This document shows positions 13,055 through 27,971 of a stretch of DNA of 64,000 bases, piece by piece. The notes under the pieces were generated by a model. It was not told the DNA's origin, ran no database searches, and saw only the letters and a list, made by a program, of their open reading frames with translations. A program made the position numbers and the translations under genes. The first letter of the stretch is position 1; each line of letters opens with the position of its first letter. The stretch covers positions 27,182,312 to 27,246,311 of the forward strand of contig NC_086352.1 of NCBI RefSeq assembly GCF_036324505.1. The letters run 5' to 3'. This stretch comes from Eleginops maclovinus. Lineage: Eukaryota > Chordata > Actinopteri > Perciformes > Eleginopidae.

Positions 13055-16000
13055 AGACGGAGAGGCAGAGGGAGGGAGTGTGTGTGAGCGAGAGTGTGAC
13101 GCAGGATTTGACTGATAGGAGCTTTTTGAAGACTGACATTGAAGCCGGTATAGTTTAACCAAAGTTGTGGATCTTAAGCAAATTAATGTATTCATTAAAT
13201 TACAAAAACATTATGTCTGATCGAATGAATAAGCACCAGAGGCAGCATCGGGATCATTCACTGAAGAAAAGTCTCAACATAAACCAAACTGAGTTTTTCT
13301 GTGGTATGTCTTTGAAGCCAGCTGAGACAAAGTCTGATATGCTTTAAGTGTTAAGCAGTTTTTGAACCACACTGGTCAAAATGATTCAATAAGCACCGGG
13401 ACTCATCTGCCTTTAAATTGCAATACTGGTTTAATCCTTGCAATTTAAATATGGCAACAACAGCTACATAGCCTAAAGCTCCTGACTGTCTCAGTGTTGG
13501 ATTCTGATCCTGTAACAAGTTAGTGAGACAGCGTGTTGTCAGTATGTGTTCATGTGCGTGTATGACAGTGCGGTTAAATCGGTACGTGCCCACACAGTTT
13601 AGCTCTCAGGTGGTTTTCACACATTACAGCTCCCAGCTCACCTGCTAAACTTTGACATCTGCCTCAATAATTCTGTGTTGACTTTAAAAAAGTGTATGCA
13701 GAGGTTTTAACACCTCAGGGAAGTGTTGGCTTTCACAGCTTATTGATATAAAGTGAGGCAGAAGCTATGAGGCACACATCGTGATGCAAAGTCACACACT
13801 TCACCGGCAGGCAGTCGTATTGCTTCTGGAAATTGTTATAGACTTGCTGTAGTGTGCGCGTGCTTATTCATGTCTGTAATCACACTTTGTTCTCCCATTT
13901 AATCAAGCGTATTTAAAAATGTGTCTTTTTGTTATCTTCTCATAAGATTTATTAATACTTTAAAGCTGTTGATTCCTCATTACCCTCAGGCTGACACTAT
14001 CTGCGTTCACAAATATAAACAAATACGTCCTCTGGCTACATCAACATGTCCCTGCTGTACTGTGAACAGAATAATTAAAGCAAAGCTGATTTAATTTGTT
14101 GTTTTCATTTAAAAAGAGGTCACCTTTTTTGCCAAGTTTTAGGTTTCTGGATTACTGTCTTGTATATTTAACAGACTCTGGTGTGTTATCATCAATGATT
14201 GGACTTACTGTTGTCGCAACAGATGCATTTATGCAACACAGTATGCCTGTGTGTTTTCCAGGCTGGACACAAAAATAAAACAAACACATTTTTGTGCAAC
14301 ATGTGATCATAGTTAGTGAAAAAAACGAACATATGCTTCATGGCGGTAGCGTCTGTTGCACGGCTGTTTTATTAGTTCATTAGTGTTCCTGCTATTTTGT
14401 CCACCTACTGTATGTGTTTGTCGCCCGGGGGTACAGCAGCCTTAATGAGGAAGACAAACGGTCTTGTATTGTATGTGCAAATAAAAGTCAGTGCCCTCAG
14501 ACGTTAAGATTGAGGGTTTGGTTGTATTTGGTTGCTTAGAAACAGTTACTGTGATTGCTCTGTTGTTTCCAGTTGGTCAGGTGATCACTGAGCTGACCAC
14601 CTGACACAGTTGGGGATTTCTCTCTTTGACACACATACACACAGAAAAGTACCTCTCCCTCTGATCAAACATTTACCAGACCGCTGAATCATTAATAAAT
14701 GATTGTACCTGCATTAATCTCCCCATCTACAAAACCACCAAAATATTCTGCATTAAAGAAGCAACCATGTACAAACCGGTCGGAAGCTGTGTCGCTAAAA
14801 CTACACTAAATACTGGGTTTCAATCGGGCTGAAACTGTGTGGCACTGCGCCCAAAGGTGAAAGAACACAATGAACTGTATGGAAAGGCTCTATAGTCAGC
14901 GCAGTTAAAGACACAAGCACAAGATAAGAGCATAGAGCCTGACATGAAGTGAAAGAGCTGTTTGCTTATTTATAATCCTCTGTGGCTAATGATGATTTAT
15001 TAAGCCTGTTTTTTCATCCAGCCCATTAAACACCTGGTCATGCTGATTTCTACCTGTGTGGTGGTCTATCAATCCAGCCCTTTCACCTCACTTTTTCTTT
15101 GCAACTGCAGTAGAAACATTAGAAAATAAGCCAATCCACATGAATACAGCTAATAATAAACCCAATACATAAGCTCCTGAATGAAACATCTAAATAAATA
15201 CAAATACAGACTCTTTCTTCCTCAATATCCATAAGTGCAGTGTAGCATAAAGCACTGCAGGGTCTATTCAAAATGTAACCTGGATTAAATGCAATGGTAG
15301 TTTATTTCTAATCAACATACATGAACCTAGCATAACATTTTGCCTTTAACTTTCTGAAGTTATATGTTACTTTAATCCTCATGCGATGGAGGTATATCAT
15401 TTGTGGTGTTGGTAAATCCAATAAAAAAAAAAAAATCACAGGCAAACACATTATTGAAGGAATAAAGTCCGTGTTCAATATGCCACCAATTTCCATTTGA
15501 ACATCTTTGGATAATGAACTTTATACTGTAAATTCTGCTCAAAGATGGTCCCTAGTGTCTGAAGTAAATTAAGTAAATGAATCCATCACCAGAATGTTAA
15601 AATCCCTGAATGAAACGAGAGTGATGAAAGGTTTGGCTGATAAATCCATTTCTCCATTATTTTCGTTCCCAGCTCGAAGCAGGTGAAATCTAGTAAATTC
15701 CAGAAGCTGTAGCTTTAAGATGGGCTGCTTGGATGAGACACCCTGTGTGTGTGCCTCGGTGTGTGCGTGGCATCCTGTGTGGTTTAACAGCTCAGTGTCA
15801 GATCAACACCCTCGCTCTGGTCTCAGCCCACAGTCTCACAGACACACAAACAAACACAGAGGCCGACTGGGTGGCAGAGGAACGACCCGTCGACGGGGGT
15901 CCGTTTAACGACGATGTGACAGTTGTAAAAACAGTTTCTCTCTCTGGCCTGGATAGCCAGCATGCTAATCAGTTAGCGTGAGAGCGAGGTGAGAGTGCTA

Positions 16001-16333
16001 CAGTTTATTCCTCTGCTGGGCTTATTACCATGTTTATTCGTTTAGAGAAAGGTTAAGTTAAGTGGTGGTAATTGGCAGCAGCTTTGAAAGCTTTTTGGGT
16101 TTCAATGCAATGAAATCAAGTGCATTTAAAGTGGGCTCTCATACTCCTCTACCAGAGCTGCCAAGTAAACTCTCAGGACCTGTGTGTGTGTGTTTGTGTT
16201 GACATTACAACAACACACGCAGCAGACATTTGCATAATGACTGGGTTGCACCTGCCCTTAGCACTGCTTGAGTGCGTCAGAGTTTGCTTTAAAGCTAACA
16301 AACCTTCTGAGATTATACGCAGTGATCCAAAAA

Positions 16334-16487
<154 letters not shown>

Positions 16488-17905
16488 TAATCCAAGCAAT
16501 AAGAAAAGCAGGTTTGACAGCCACTCAATTGCTTGAATGCGCACTTTTAAAACATGTTTTTTTTTCTGTCTTGACACACCAACTATAAACACTGGGAACA
16601 CAATCACAGACAGAGATTGTATATTTAGACTCACTTTGATTTGTCTCAGAGGTATCCTGCAATTTTCATGTCTTTAAAATAAAGTCGCTGTGTTTGCAGA
16701 TGACAGCGGAGCGGGATGTAAGAGAGGGTTCACAGGATGTTCATAATGGCATAACAAAACCACAGAGAGACGCCCCGACCACTGAGACCAAAGAGTGCAA
16801 AACGCTCAATTACAGGCGACTTGGGGGCACAATCAGCGCTAATGGGAGAGGCCTAATTGATAGTGAGTGGGACAGGAAATTGAGAGGGAGCTATTTTCAA
16901 ATGTGACTTAGTGCATGTATTTCTACAGTGAATTTGAACCTAACTCGGGTTTTCTGGAATCACAAAGCTGACTACTGATAAATTAACTCACTGGAAAGGC
17001 ACACAGGATGCTGATGTGGACAAAAGTGCTGAATTTACAGTAAGTGAAAAGAAATTAGGAGCCAAAACATAGTTTACAGGTTAGCAGTATCAGTTTCAGA
17101 CTTTCTGGAACAGTGTAAGACCTTAAAAATAACAATGGCAATAAAAAACTGCGAGCCAATTTTATTCTATCCCTAAGACCACAACACTGTTGCCTTTTAA
17201 CAGAAAGATTAACCACACTCTGATATTAGCTCCATTATAAATTGCAACATTTTGATAAACCATATCAACTATTACCAAATGTTTCTTTCTCCTCTCTTCT
17301 CTGCATGGCAGAAACAGTCTAGCACTAAACTTTGTGCATCACAAATGTATAATATTCTGTTAAAAACCTGGCAAAAAAGCTCAACATATGCACTCTTCAC
17401 AAACAACCTATAGTATTTAATAATTCCTCTGTTTATTTATAGTCTTAGCTGCACTTTCTTAATAATTTCGAACGCTTTTCATTCTATTCTACTTTATTCT
17501 TCATATCAGAACCTTCAATATCAGGTTTTGGTGTTGCTATAACCAAATGTTCCCATGGATCTCTCATTTCCCAATAAATACTTAAATTATGTTTCTGATG
17601 ATGCTGCTTGTATTTTAAAATGCTAGCTCTTCGTGTTAATGCACGGGTAGCCAGATGGGAAAACATTTTGACAATATAGAGCTGGAGTGGCTTCTACAAT
17701 TTGCAATAGCTCAGCAAGACATAATTAAATCCGTACCACAATTTATGAAGTGGCAGAACATTAGAAACATACCACCATCAAAACATTAAAACAGAGTACT
17801 TTAAAATGCTGAAAACAAACTTGTTCCAAAAGTAGAGTAGTATGTTTCCATGTCTATAATGAAGGAGAAATGATCAGCTGTGCTTCCACCTCTTCTTCAG
17901 TTGTT

Positions 17906-18075
<170 letters not shown>

Positions 18076-18687
18076 TTCTCTTTCTCTGGTGCTTTGGGAG
18101 GATTCAGTAGTCTGGCTGGTGGCCAAAAATAGCCCCCTCAGCTGGCACAGTGGCCCAATTTACGACCCTTCACATTCAGTGGAGGGCAGCCCTGCCCTGG
18201 GCTCATTTCCCATAGAGAACACCAAACTGTAAAAAACACCAGGGTCCCACCAGCAGGGTTACAAAGGGAATCCCACCTACATATTTGTCTAAATGTCTGT
18301 GGATAGAATCCCATCATACCTGGCTGTAAATATCCTCTTTGTGATCAATGCTGATGCTCCCTGCCTTCTTTCACTCCCGGAGATGAGAGGAAAGCTCTCT
18401 CCTTTGCAAGTGTAATAAGATGATGCAAAACTGGCCTCGAAGCCAAATCCTGTGACTCTTTCAACCGAGAGCCAACTACCAGAAGTCTGAGCCAGAGGTT
18501 TCACGGACGGCAGCCACAAAAGTAAAAATAAATGGACTAACTATTCACCGGTGGCTTTAGCACCGCAGCACCCAGCGAGAGCCACATGGGCCGGTGAGAT
18601 GGGACATCAAAGATGTGTTCACACAGAAAGTCACACAGAGGTAAATTTCACAACTTTCTGCCAAAACAAACTTAAAAGGTCACTTAC

Positions 18688-18740
18688 CATCTGAGTACGG
18701 CTCTTGGGACAGCCATTGATATCACCAATCTTCTCATTGG
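18688..18740 (-). CDS. nav2: nav2 coding exon 3: 53-bp exon inside the CH domain
   Basis: This short exon lies between an acceptor ending CCTCAG and a perfect donor GTAAGTG after ATG. It encodes the rest of a split Ala codon and then NEKIGDINGCPKSRTQM (residues 113-130). The family form is ANEKIEDINGCPKNRSQM, so the match is clear. Here Gly replaces the usual acidic residue of KIEDING, which could be a paralogue-specific change. Entry is phase 1 and exit phase 0, so the exon cannot be skipped without a frameshift. No open reading frame of useful length marks it: it was found by motif and splice-site fit. Confidence 0.95.
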
Positions 18741-21488
18741 CTGAGGACAGACAGAGGAAGCAGAGTCAGAGATAAAAGAAAGGGAGAATGAAAACAGTTT
18801 TCCGGCATTGATGTAATCCTCTCTTTATTTCCAGTGGAGATCCCAGAGTGTGTGTCCCAGACAGTTTCTGGCTGAGTGAGGAGAGCAGAGATGTTCCTTT
18901 CCCTCCCACAGAGACATGAAACACTATCTGGTCACAGCAAATGGGAACAGGACCACTGGGGGCCCGACCGAGATGTGTGCTGTGCTGCTTCTTTTCAGAG
19001 GGAGGCGTGTGCGTGTGTGTGTTGTCAGGGATTCCTCCCATCTATTAGAGGCCCAGCCCACAGCAGCTGAGACACGATCGTCAGTTCACAGCTGACAACT
19101 GTGCCAGCAGCATGGAGGGGCCTAGAGTGCAGCTCCACCTCAGGGCCTGTACTGCACCATCTACTCCTGGAGCAAGTACTCCTGTTTGTGACGGGTGAAT
19201 AAATATTGGTCTTTTAATGTGTCCTGCTGACACTGGACTCACTGGACCCTCACAACCAGGCTTTAGCAGTGGTCCTACAATGACTTGGATATGGAGCCCT
19301 TTAAACTAAGCTATGTTTATTTGTGATCACTCATTGTTAGGAGTTCAATCAAACCATCCTCTCACTGATTTATACAAATAATTTATTTAGGATTAATAAA
19401 TAAAGATAAAAGAAAATGTTGCGCTGGAAAATTACGGGCCAGAAACACTGACTATCACAATGACTATATTTGCAAAAACATGTTTAATTTCCTACAAATA
19501 TTAATGTGTAAATGTAAAACATGATCAATGATTTAACAATACTAATGTTGATAATATTTGTGTGCTTCCTGGATAAATTGCACACTGTCACAACAGAGAG
19601 CATGTGATTTTGACAAGCAAAATGTTGCCAAAATACATTTTCAAACACAACAACCACACACATTTTGCCAGGTTGACCGTATAAAGGCTTCTTTGATAGA
19701 ATAGAAAATAACCCCAATGGTAAATATCTTTAAAAGGTCACAAATCTGAATGGTTCCCTCAAGGACTGTTCAACAAACATTACTGATGTCCTTGATCTGA
19801 AGATGTTCCTCTTCCAAAGACCTGACCTTGGATGTAAATTGGTCCAATAGCTAAAGAGGTGCCATATCCGGTCCCACTATGGCTTTTTGGACAGCAGCAG
19901 CCTGCTCCTGTTTCACCAGCGCTTATGTGGTGTGACGTTTTCTCCCAGTGGAGAGGGGCTGCAGGAGGAACAGGGGAATGGATGGCTCTGGCTCGTGTTG
20001 ATTTAAATTGAGAGCAGTGCAGGAGCATCAATGATCAGCTGTCCAAGAGAACAGTATACTGAAAGTAAGCCTAATATTTTGTGATTACAACAAATACTGA
20101 ATGAGGGGGATGATGTTGTGACACTTTTGGACCACGGGAACATTTTTTTTTCGCAAGACAAGTCTAGACATGCAGAAACATTTTAGAATTACTTAGGAAG
20201 TGCGCTTCATTTAAACTGATAAAACTGAATGACATTTTTAATGAAGTCTCTTCTCAGGAGGAAGAACTTTCCTGAGGTGGAAGAAAAATCAGGGTCAGTT
20301 CTGTACCGGCCAGCAAAACAGAAGGCCTCCAAGTTTTTTAACAACCAGAAAACAATCTACTTTTAGTTTGTGGGTTGAGTCACTGGGAGTATTTCACGAA
20401 AGGCCTGACTGTATTCCACTACAACAAGCTCAGTTACTCTAAAGTCAACACCCATGTGTTCAGGATTTACTGCTGCTGTTGTTAAAGTGACTACACTTCT
20501 AGAATAATCTGAATATTCTAAATTTCGAACCATGAAGTTGAAAAGCTGGAGCCAGTGTGAACGTTATGGTATGAGAAAGAGAGGCTCTCAAGCTTCATTG
20601 AACTCTCCATATAGAATCACATGCAACAGCTACAGTATGAAGTAGAAATGTGGGTCAGAGCGAAGGGTTAGAGCTGGGAGCAGACAGTCAGTGACATGCT
20701 GAGTCAACGGTCAGCTGGTATCAGGATGCTTCAGCCTCAAAGCTGTCGGCACATGAAATGACAGGCTGAGGACGGCCAGGCAAAATGACAGGACCGATGA
20801 TGAGACAGACAAGGGTGAGGGTCAAAAAGACGAAGGAACAGCCCACTATTACAACCAAACCAGGTTATCTTAGTTCACACGACTCTTTAGAAACACCAGG
20901 AAATCAGGTCTAAAATTCCTGTTGTTGAATGTCATAATGATAACAGTTTCATGGTTTTAAGAAAATTGATTAACACATTTTATCAGTAAGAGAGGAACTG
21001 TGACTCATTTTTACTTTGGAAATGTAGCTCTCTGTAGTTTTGTTTTTATATTTAGAAATTCTGTCCTGTCTGCAGTTGTTTTCATCTTACATATTTCAGT
21101 TTGCTTCATTAAATTCATTTCATTTTTAAAGAAAATTCTACTTCCTCTACTTCAAACCTGAAAAAGATAGATTTGAGTGTTTTGCCCAAACTTTATCAAC
21201 GCTGGATGAAAGTAAATATTGAATGGTGCAGGATTAAATATACTCTTGACATGATTCATATTAGAATTTCATTACTAGATTATATAACAGAGTTAAAGTG
21301 ATTCACTTAGCTGGTTATTGGATAGTGATGCCTACTGTTTTGGAAGATGTTAAGCTATTTGTTTGGTTAGGGTCAGTTATAGCTTTAAAAGTAATTGACG
21401 ACATGTTTAACTTTTTTTCTTTAGCAAGCACGTGATCTGAGCTTTCTTCCTTTTTGCAGATTTTGTGATAAAAGTGTGTTATCCTTAC
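18741..21488 (-). other. nav2 intron 2 (2.7 kb)
   Basis: Intron between the first two CH exons, donor GTAAGG, acceptor CCTCAG. I see no exon, RNA gene or long repeat in it. Confidence 0.9.
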
Positions 21489-21606
21489 CTACGACTTGTA
21501 TGATCTCAGCCAGCAGCACTCCATCTGCGACGTCTGTTTGCAGGTCCTTGATCAGACGCTTGTTTCCTGACTTGGCAAGGTAGTGATTGGCCCAGTCCGT
21601 GTAAAT
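21489..21606 (-). CDS. nav2: nav2 coding exon 2: first part of the CH domain
   Basis: The exon is 118 bases long, acceptor CGCAG before ATT TAC, donor GTAAGG after GTA G. It reads IYTDWANHYLAKSGNKR, then LIKDLQTDVADGVLLAEIIQVV, 39 codons plus one base (residues 74-112). This is the first helix pair of the single calponin-homology domain typical of NAV2 and NAV3. The conserved W of IYTDWAN and the DVADGVLLAEI motif of CH helix C are both present. It enters in phase 0 from exon 1 and leaves in phase 1, completed by CC of the next exon to give Ala. An Asn replaces the usual His in AKSGHKR, a mild change. Single CH domains often serve in signalling or cytoskeletal association rather than strong actin binding. 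Confidence 0.97.
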
Positions 21607-24600
21607 CTGCGTTCAGACACAAACACAACCACGCCGTTCAGTTATGAGCCAACAAACATAAAATCCAGTCCAAAATCGGGGCAACACTGTCAGCTCGTCC
21701 ACGTGTTTCAAACTCCATAAACACTTGAAAACTACAAAAGGTATAAATGGTTGAAGCAAGTTTACGACTCTAATAAAATAACAACATGGTTGAATGGGAG
21801 CAGAGTAGCCCTCTTTCTTTTGTTGGGGCTCCGATCTGGCATATATCCGCGTGGTATTCAAATTGGGGCCATTGTGCTCAGCCAGGGCATTCATCTCACA
21901 GCGCACGGCGGCTGTTTTCAATGGGCCATGCTGACATCACTCTCTGGGGACAGAAAAGACCCTTCACTGCCTGGGGGGAGGAGAGGAGGGGGGCAGAGCA
22001 AGCATCTGAATAATCTGAATAGCTGCCTTCATAATTAGTCGCCAAACTCTCTCTTTTTTACTCTCTCTTATCAAGAGAAGTGAGTCTCTATTTCTGGTGA
22101 GATAAAAATAAAGGCTGACAAAGGTTGATGTCAAGTTGCACAGAACATTATTCCTAATAAAAAGTCATTTATTTTTTAGATTGTTTGGCACAATAAAAGC
22201 ATTGATGCACCGTCCTGATTTACAAAACTGGCAGGCTTGCCTGTAAACTGCATAGTGTAGTTTAACAGGAATAACTTCAGAACACTTTCCCCCCCCAGGG
22301 ATCTGAAACATGTCTGACAGCTCGGCTATATTCAGACATCTCTGTCTCTACAGCAGGTCTCACTCTGGGTTTCACACAAACCCAAAAGCTGTGTTGCCAG
22401 TCAGGTGAAAAAGATGACAGAGAAAATATGCTCAAGTGTGTTTCAGATTATTTCTGTTCTGTATGTTTGATGTCTTCAAGGTTTTTTTTTCCATAAGGCC
22501 CTATGAATTTTCAAGCTAAATTTAGTCTATTTTACATGCACTGTAACAATCTGTATTGAGGGAAAGTATCACCGTGACAGCAGTTTTAAACAAAAAATCT
22601 TTACCTAAAGTGTTAAAGCGTCAACCTCCTGGGTCTGAAAAAAGTTAAGTGCCCTACAAATGCATTCTTTCTAAAAGCCAAAGCACTGGTTCTCAATAAA
22701 AGTTGTACCTCAATTAACATTTCACTGACGATTTTACAGTCTCAATGACTAGTTTTAAGTCTTACACAATACAGTATGTTCTACATTTTTAAAATAGACA
22801 ATAAAGCACCACATGCTTTGATAGGTTGCTGCCACAAAATGTTGTCCAGTTTACAATATTAACCCTTTTAGATTGTGTTTTCATTTCATGAGAGTTAAAT
22901 CTAGCACTAAATAAAGTGTTAGAGGATTCAAAACCAAATTCCACGGTCCACTGGGTGGCATCAAGTAGACTTCTTGTATACAGTTCATGACAGTGACGAT
23001 CCTTTTGGTGGAAATATTCAGCAGCAGAGTTAAACGGTGATAGAATCCTTGTTTGAATTAATTTTTTGAAAACTTATAACGTTTTTTAATAAAATTCAAC
23101 GATTATTGCCCATCAAGGGGTTAACAAACAAGCACATTATTTCACTCAGGTTGAGGGTGGGAGACAAATCATTATTATTGACCTGCTGCATAAATGAGCA
23201 CATTTTAAATGAAGTTATCAGGTTGCAGCTACACTTTATACCTAATTACTCCTAAGAACCTGGTTTCAAGAATGTAAACTTTCTCAAGGTTTACTGTGAA
23301 ATTCGAGAGCACCGGTTATTAATGAATGAGTGGACAGCATTGTTAAGGTCAAACCCTAGCACAAACTTGGACACACAACGTGCATGGTGAGGTGTGTGAC
23401 ACGGCCGTGACCCCTTGTTTCTTTGTGTTTGCACTGTAAACAGACCCGGAGCTTTTCTGCCACGCTACTCATCGGATGAATCACTGCTCTCATGATGGCT
23501 TACAACAGGTGTGCACACTTCAAAGCCGCACACACACGTACACACATGTACTCATCTTTACACACAAGCTTAAATGCAAAAGGTTTATGAGAGTACACGA
23601 CCACACATTAAACTCAAAGAGTCTCGGAGCGATGTTTAAATCGCACTGGCTGCATACCAAAACACAAATGCACAGTCATAAAAAGCCTCTTGAGTGACAT
23701 GTAGGGCTAAAAAGCCTTGAAGCAACAGGATTAGGATCGATTCACACTCCTAGTTGGTCAAAAAAAAAAGGTGCTGAAGTGCTGTGTTCCGGGGCTTTGT
23801 GTGTATTCTTTCTTTGAAGTAGTTTCGGCAAGGTAAATTGAGGGGTTGATGTGTAATTAAAATCGAGGTGAAATGTTTAGCCTGTCAGTCAGAAATAGAC
23901 ACAAGAGGAGGGCAATTTGAGGTTGTAAGAGGTATAAGGAAAAGGGGAAGTGGGCAAGTCACAACAGGTAGCCTTTTTAAAACCTGAAGAATTAAACTTT
24001 TCAAAACACATTTGGTGTCTCTGATATCTTCCCCTAAGCCAAAACATCAAGGTCATCTGGTCCAAACTTAAACTTGGAGTGATGTATTTCAGCAGGCTGA
24101 TCTATAAAGGAATGGTACAATGAATCAGGAGAATAAGTGATGAATATTTTGAAATATATGAATATATAAGTAAATAAATGAGGAAACAATTTCACTGAAT
24201 AAACTCATAGGCTTACTATGCGGTTCTACTGAGATATTTAGCTTCTTTTAGATCATTGTTTTGGTTTTATGAAATGTGTTTTATATGTAATGTCTCATTT
24301 CTCTCAACAATCTCATTTCTATTTCAGAAAATAAACTCTGATAAACCCATTGTACACTACCTAACAAACAAATAAACCACAAAAAAGTACACAGACTTTT
24401 AGCAACTGATGTTAGCAACTAGCTATCAGTGCAGGAAGTAGAACATGTCGCAGCTAAGGAGACATATTTTTCTCAGAACTTGGTTGAGTCTAGAACAGAT
24501 ATAATAGGAAAGTGAATATTTCATTTTTAATGGCAAGTTGACCAGAAGCTCGACACGGTCACTTCTTAACGTAAATGGGGCACAATCAAGCAACCGGAAG

Positions 24601-27600
24601 AAGCCTTATAAGAAATGTAAACATAAGAAATAAATTACATGTGACTATTACTAATGTTACCATCCCCAGTGATACATAACACTAAGTGCAAAATAAATGC
24701 GATAACATCTTTCCGATATCTGTAAATCAAGGACCTTGGCAATAAGTGACACTTAAAAAGACACCGTGCATTAATACAAAATGATGTGCGTTTAACCGCA
24801 CCTTTATTAAAGCTTCTGTGATCTGACAATTGCTTGCAAGGTCACAGAACGAGTGAAGGATACGGTGCAGGCTGATGAGAAGCAGGCTGCTGATCTGAGA
24901 GGCGTTTAAATAAGCTGCATGGTTAGTGAAGAGGAGTATTTACTCAATATCTATCGGACAAGAATGAGGTGACAATGATTCCAGCCCAGTCTCTACATCA
25001 CAGGGAAGCACTCTGCATATTGAACAGAACATTTAATCAAAAATCCCCAAGGTTTTAAACGACTGATGAATCAATATTGTAATTATGTGATCCATTATAT
25101 TAATGGAGTGCACGGTGGTGTTAAGATTAACTGGTCAATGTTATATCCCACAAGACAGGGCATGCAAAGTAGAAAGGGGCCAAATGAAAAGCGTACAGAG
25201 CACCAAGTATCATAGAATGTCAAATATCACCAGTTCATACTGAACGAAATTCATTCATAGCTTATTCTGTGTTTAAACGTTTCCTGATCTATATCAGGAC
25301 TCATTGCTAAGTCGAGATAGTTTTTTATCTAGGCACAAATCTTGAATGGCCACTTGTGTAAAGGCAACTGTAAGAATTGCTGCGACGGCCTAAAGTTCGG
25401 CTAATTTTGACAGGTAAGTCGGATGTTCAAAAGATACATTTTCAAGAGAGAAAATCCCTCCATTACCAGAAACTCCCAGTAATCCCGACCCTCTCCTCTT
25501 GGGATTAAGGGTCTTTTTTAGGAGCTGTAAATTTCTCTCAGGGACATTCCTGTCATCAGAGAAAGAAACATGACACTGACTCACTCACACCGTCAGGGCC
25601 GTATGGAAAATGTAATGTGTGGTCGATCGGGTCTATTGACCTCCCTACCGTGGAATTTGTCACCTTCACAAACTAAATCTGGACATTTTTAGTTTTTACA
25701 AAGACTATTAATAGTGGGATGAAAGTATTTGAACATTTGCACATTTTCTATAATATGTTCAGAACTACAAGGCATGTGAAATGAGAGCGTGACACTAAGA
25801 TAAAAATACCGATTTTAAGCAGATGCTGTTCACGTCCATCAAAATAAACTAATAAAGAATAGCCTGCATAACCAGCCTCTGAGCCAGTCACATGTTACAG
25901 AAAAATGACATCATGACTTTCCACTGAGCTCAGCTTAGCAATTACCGAAAACAAAGACTTGTAAATAACCAACCACGCTCTCTCATTGTAATGTATGAAA
26001 GCCTGTGTCCATTTGCATGTTTCATATAATCACATCCAATTTAAACCTTCTAAAATGACACAGTCAGCTCTTCAAAGCTTGTGACAAGCAGCGATGAGTC
26101 ACTAGTTCAGACAGCTGCGTCTTTTTCTCTCTCACAAATAACACAAATCTGCCTCACATCAAGCATCCCTGCTGCCTCTGCTTGCTGAGTCACCAGGCTG
26201 GTGTGCGATGCCTACAGAAGGGAATGACGCATAGAGGCCATCACCGCAGAGAGGGGTCAGCTGGGCGGGGAGAGGCAGAGGGCAGCCAGGGCATCACACT
26301 GAGAGAGTGTCCTTGACTTTTCTGTTTTGGCCCGATGGCTCAACTGCAGATGCAGAGGCGTGAGTCAGGTCACGATGTATCATGACGAAGGCTGATTACA
26401 GAGTAGGAGGGGGGAAGCAGATGTGCTTTACTACTTCTTGTGGCCATGTTTGTATGGGTAACTTTCACTTTGTCACGCTGGCTTTTGCCTTACTCTCTCA
26501 TCTCTGTTGTTGTTTGCACTGACACTTACTTGTTCTCTGCTTGCTAAGTGACCACTGCTATGATGTTGGCATACACAAGATAATTGTTGGTGGAAATTGA
26601 AATTGTCCTTTGGGTTTTAGAAACCCTTCACTCTGTAAATATTGTCCTTTTAAAGAAAGATTGTAAAATGTAAGAATGCTTGCTTAACTTCATCACAATT
26701 GAGTCTGTTTAGCATACAATTAAGACCAAGCGATCCTACAGGAACTTAACGCATTTGCAACAAACACTTAACACAAGCAGTTTATTTAGGTGAATTAATT
26801 AAAATGACAAAACAGAAGCTACTCATTTTTCCCATGAAAGCAAGTGTTTCAGAGAATTACTTTTCTCAACCTCTCGAGCATTAAGTGTTCACTCTGAACT
26901 TCAAGAATGAAAATCACAAACCAGGCAGCAACATGTTTTAACATGACAAGAGTAACACACTGCACCTCAGGTCCGTCCGTTGAAGTACAGTTCTCACATT
27001 ACGTTGACGACACACAGCCTTCCAGAAACAATTATGTTGATAGCTTCAGGACTATTAGCCGTATTACTTTCAGGGTTCAGTAGGCAACCTGAAAAGCGCT
27101 GCACTTAACACGCCATTATGAACTAATCTACCGACATGAGCTAGAACTATAAAGGGAACGCAGCAGGACCTGAGCCGCTATAAAGTGCTATCTCTCACGA
27201 GAAACTTTCAAGACCTAAAACAGCTCTCATTATAACTCAGGTAATGGCACTGAACAAGTGCTGAGTCTTCAGAAGACACGCTCTGATGGCGGTGCTTTCT
27301 TCTACCATTTCAAGGGGAAATCTACTTTTAACAAAGTGCAGAGCCACTTCTTCTGACCATGTTCCATTGATCCAGGACTTTATGAGACCAAATCCCAACA
27401 GAAGACTCTCTTTCATGTGTTGAAGTCACAGTATGTATTACCTGCCTCTCTTTTTGAGGGATGCTAAAATAAATCCCGGCTGCTCCTGGAGATCTGGCTC
27501 TAACCCTGACAATTCTATTTCAGGCTGACCCGGATTCCTCTTTAGTCTCTTTCTCTCGTAACTCCCCTCAGGAAAAGTCTGTGGTGGACACAAACACTTT

Positions 27601-27696
27601 AATCTTCACTGTGATTGGTTGACTGCATGGATACTTCGAAATGAACAAATTACTGCAAAGGAAAACCCTAAGTAATGACACCCTGACAGTTCATAA

Positions 27697-27937
27697 ACAC
27701 TTTTAAAAAAAAAGAAACTACACAGAAACAACTGTAATGTTGACTTTAATTAAATGTATTCTGTCAACAGATTTCACAAAACTGTATTAGGTCAGTTGAA
27801 AGCAATAAAATAAGTTGATTGTAATATCTTTTTATTTAAACTTAATATTATTGTTTTCTTCTAACCTAACACAGTTGTGTGAAATCTGTTGACAGAACAC
27901 ATTTAACTAAAGTCAACGTTTCAGTTTCTTCAGTGTA
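27697..27937. mobile_element. MITE with long terminal inverted repeats, about 240 bp
   Basis: Two arms of roughly 90-100 bp face each other. The left arm carries GTTGACTTTAATTAAATGTA, then TTCTGTCAACAGATTTCACA; the right arm carries the complement TGTGAAATCTGTTGACAGAA, then TAACTAAAGTCAAC. The arms differ by scattered substitutions and a small insertion. The middle is AT-rich. It resembles mariner-type or foldback MITEs seen in fish. Its right end is about 35 bp from the candidate alternative nav2 exon. Confidence 0.85.
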
Positions 27938-27971
27938 CGTTTTCCCCTCTCTTCCCTCAAAAGCTTCTTAC

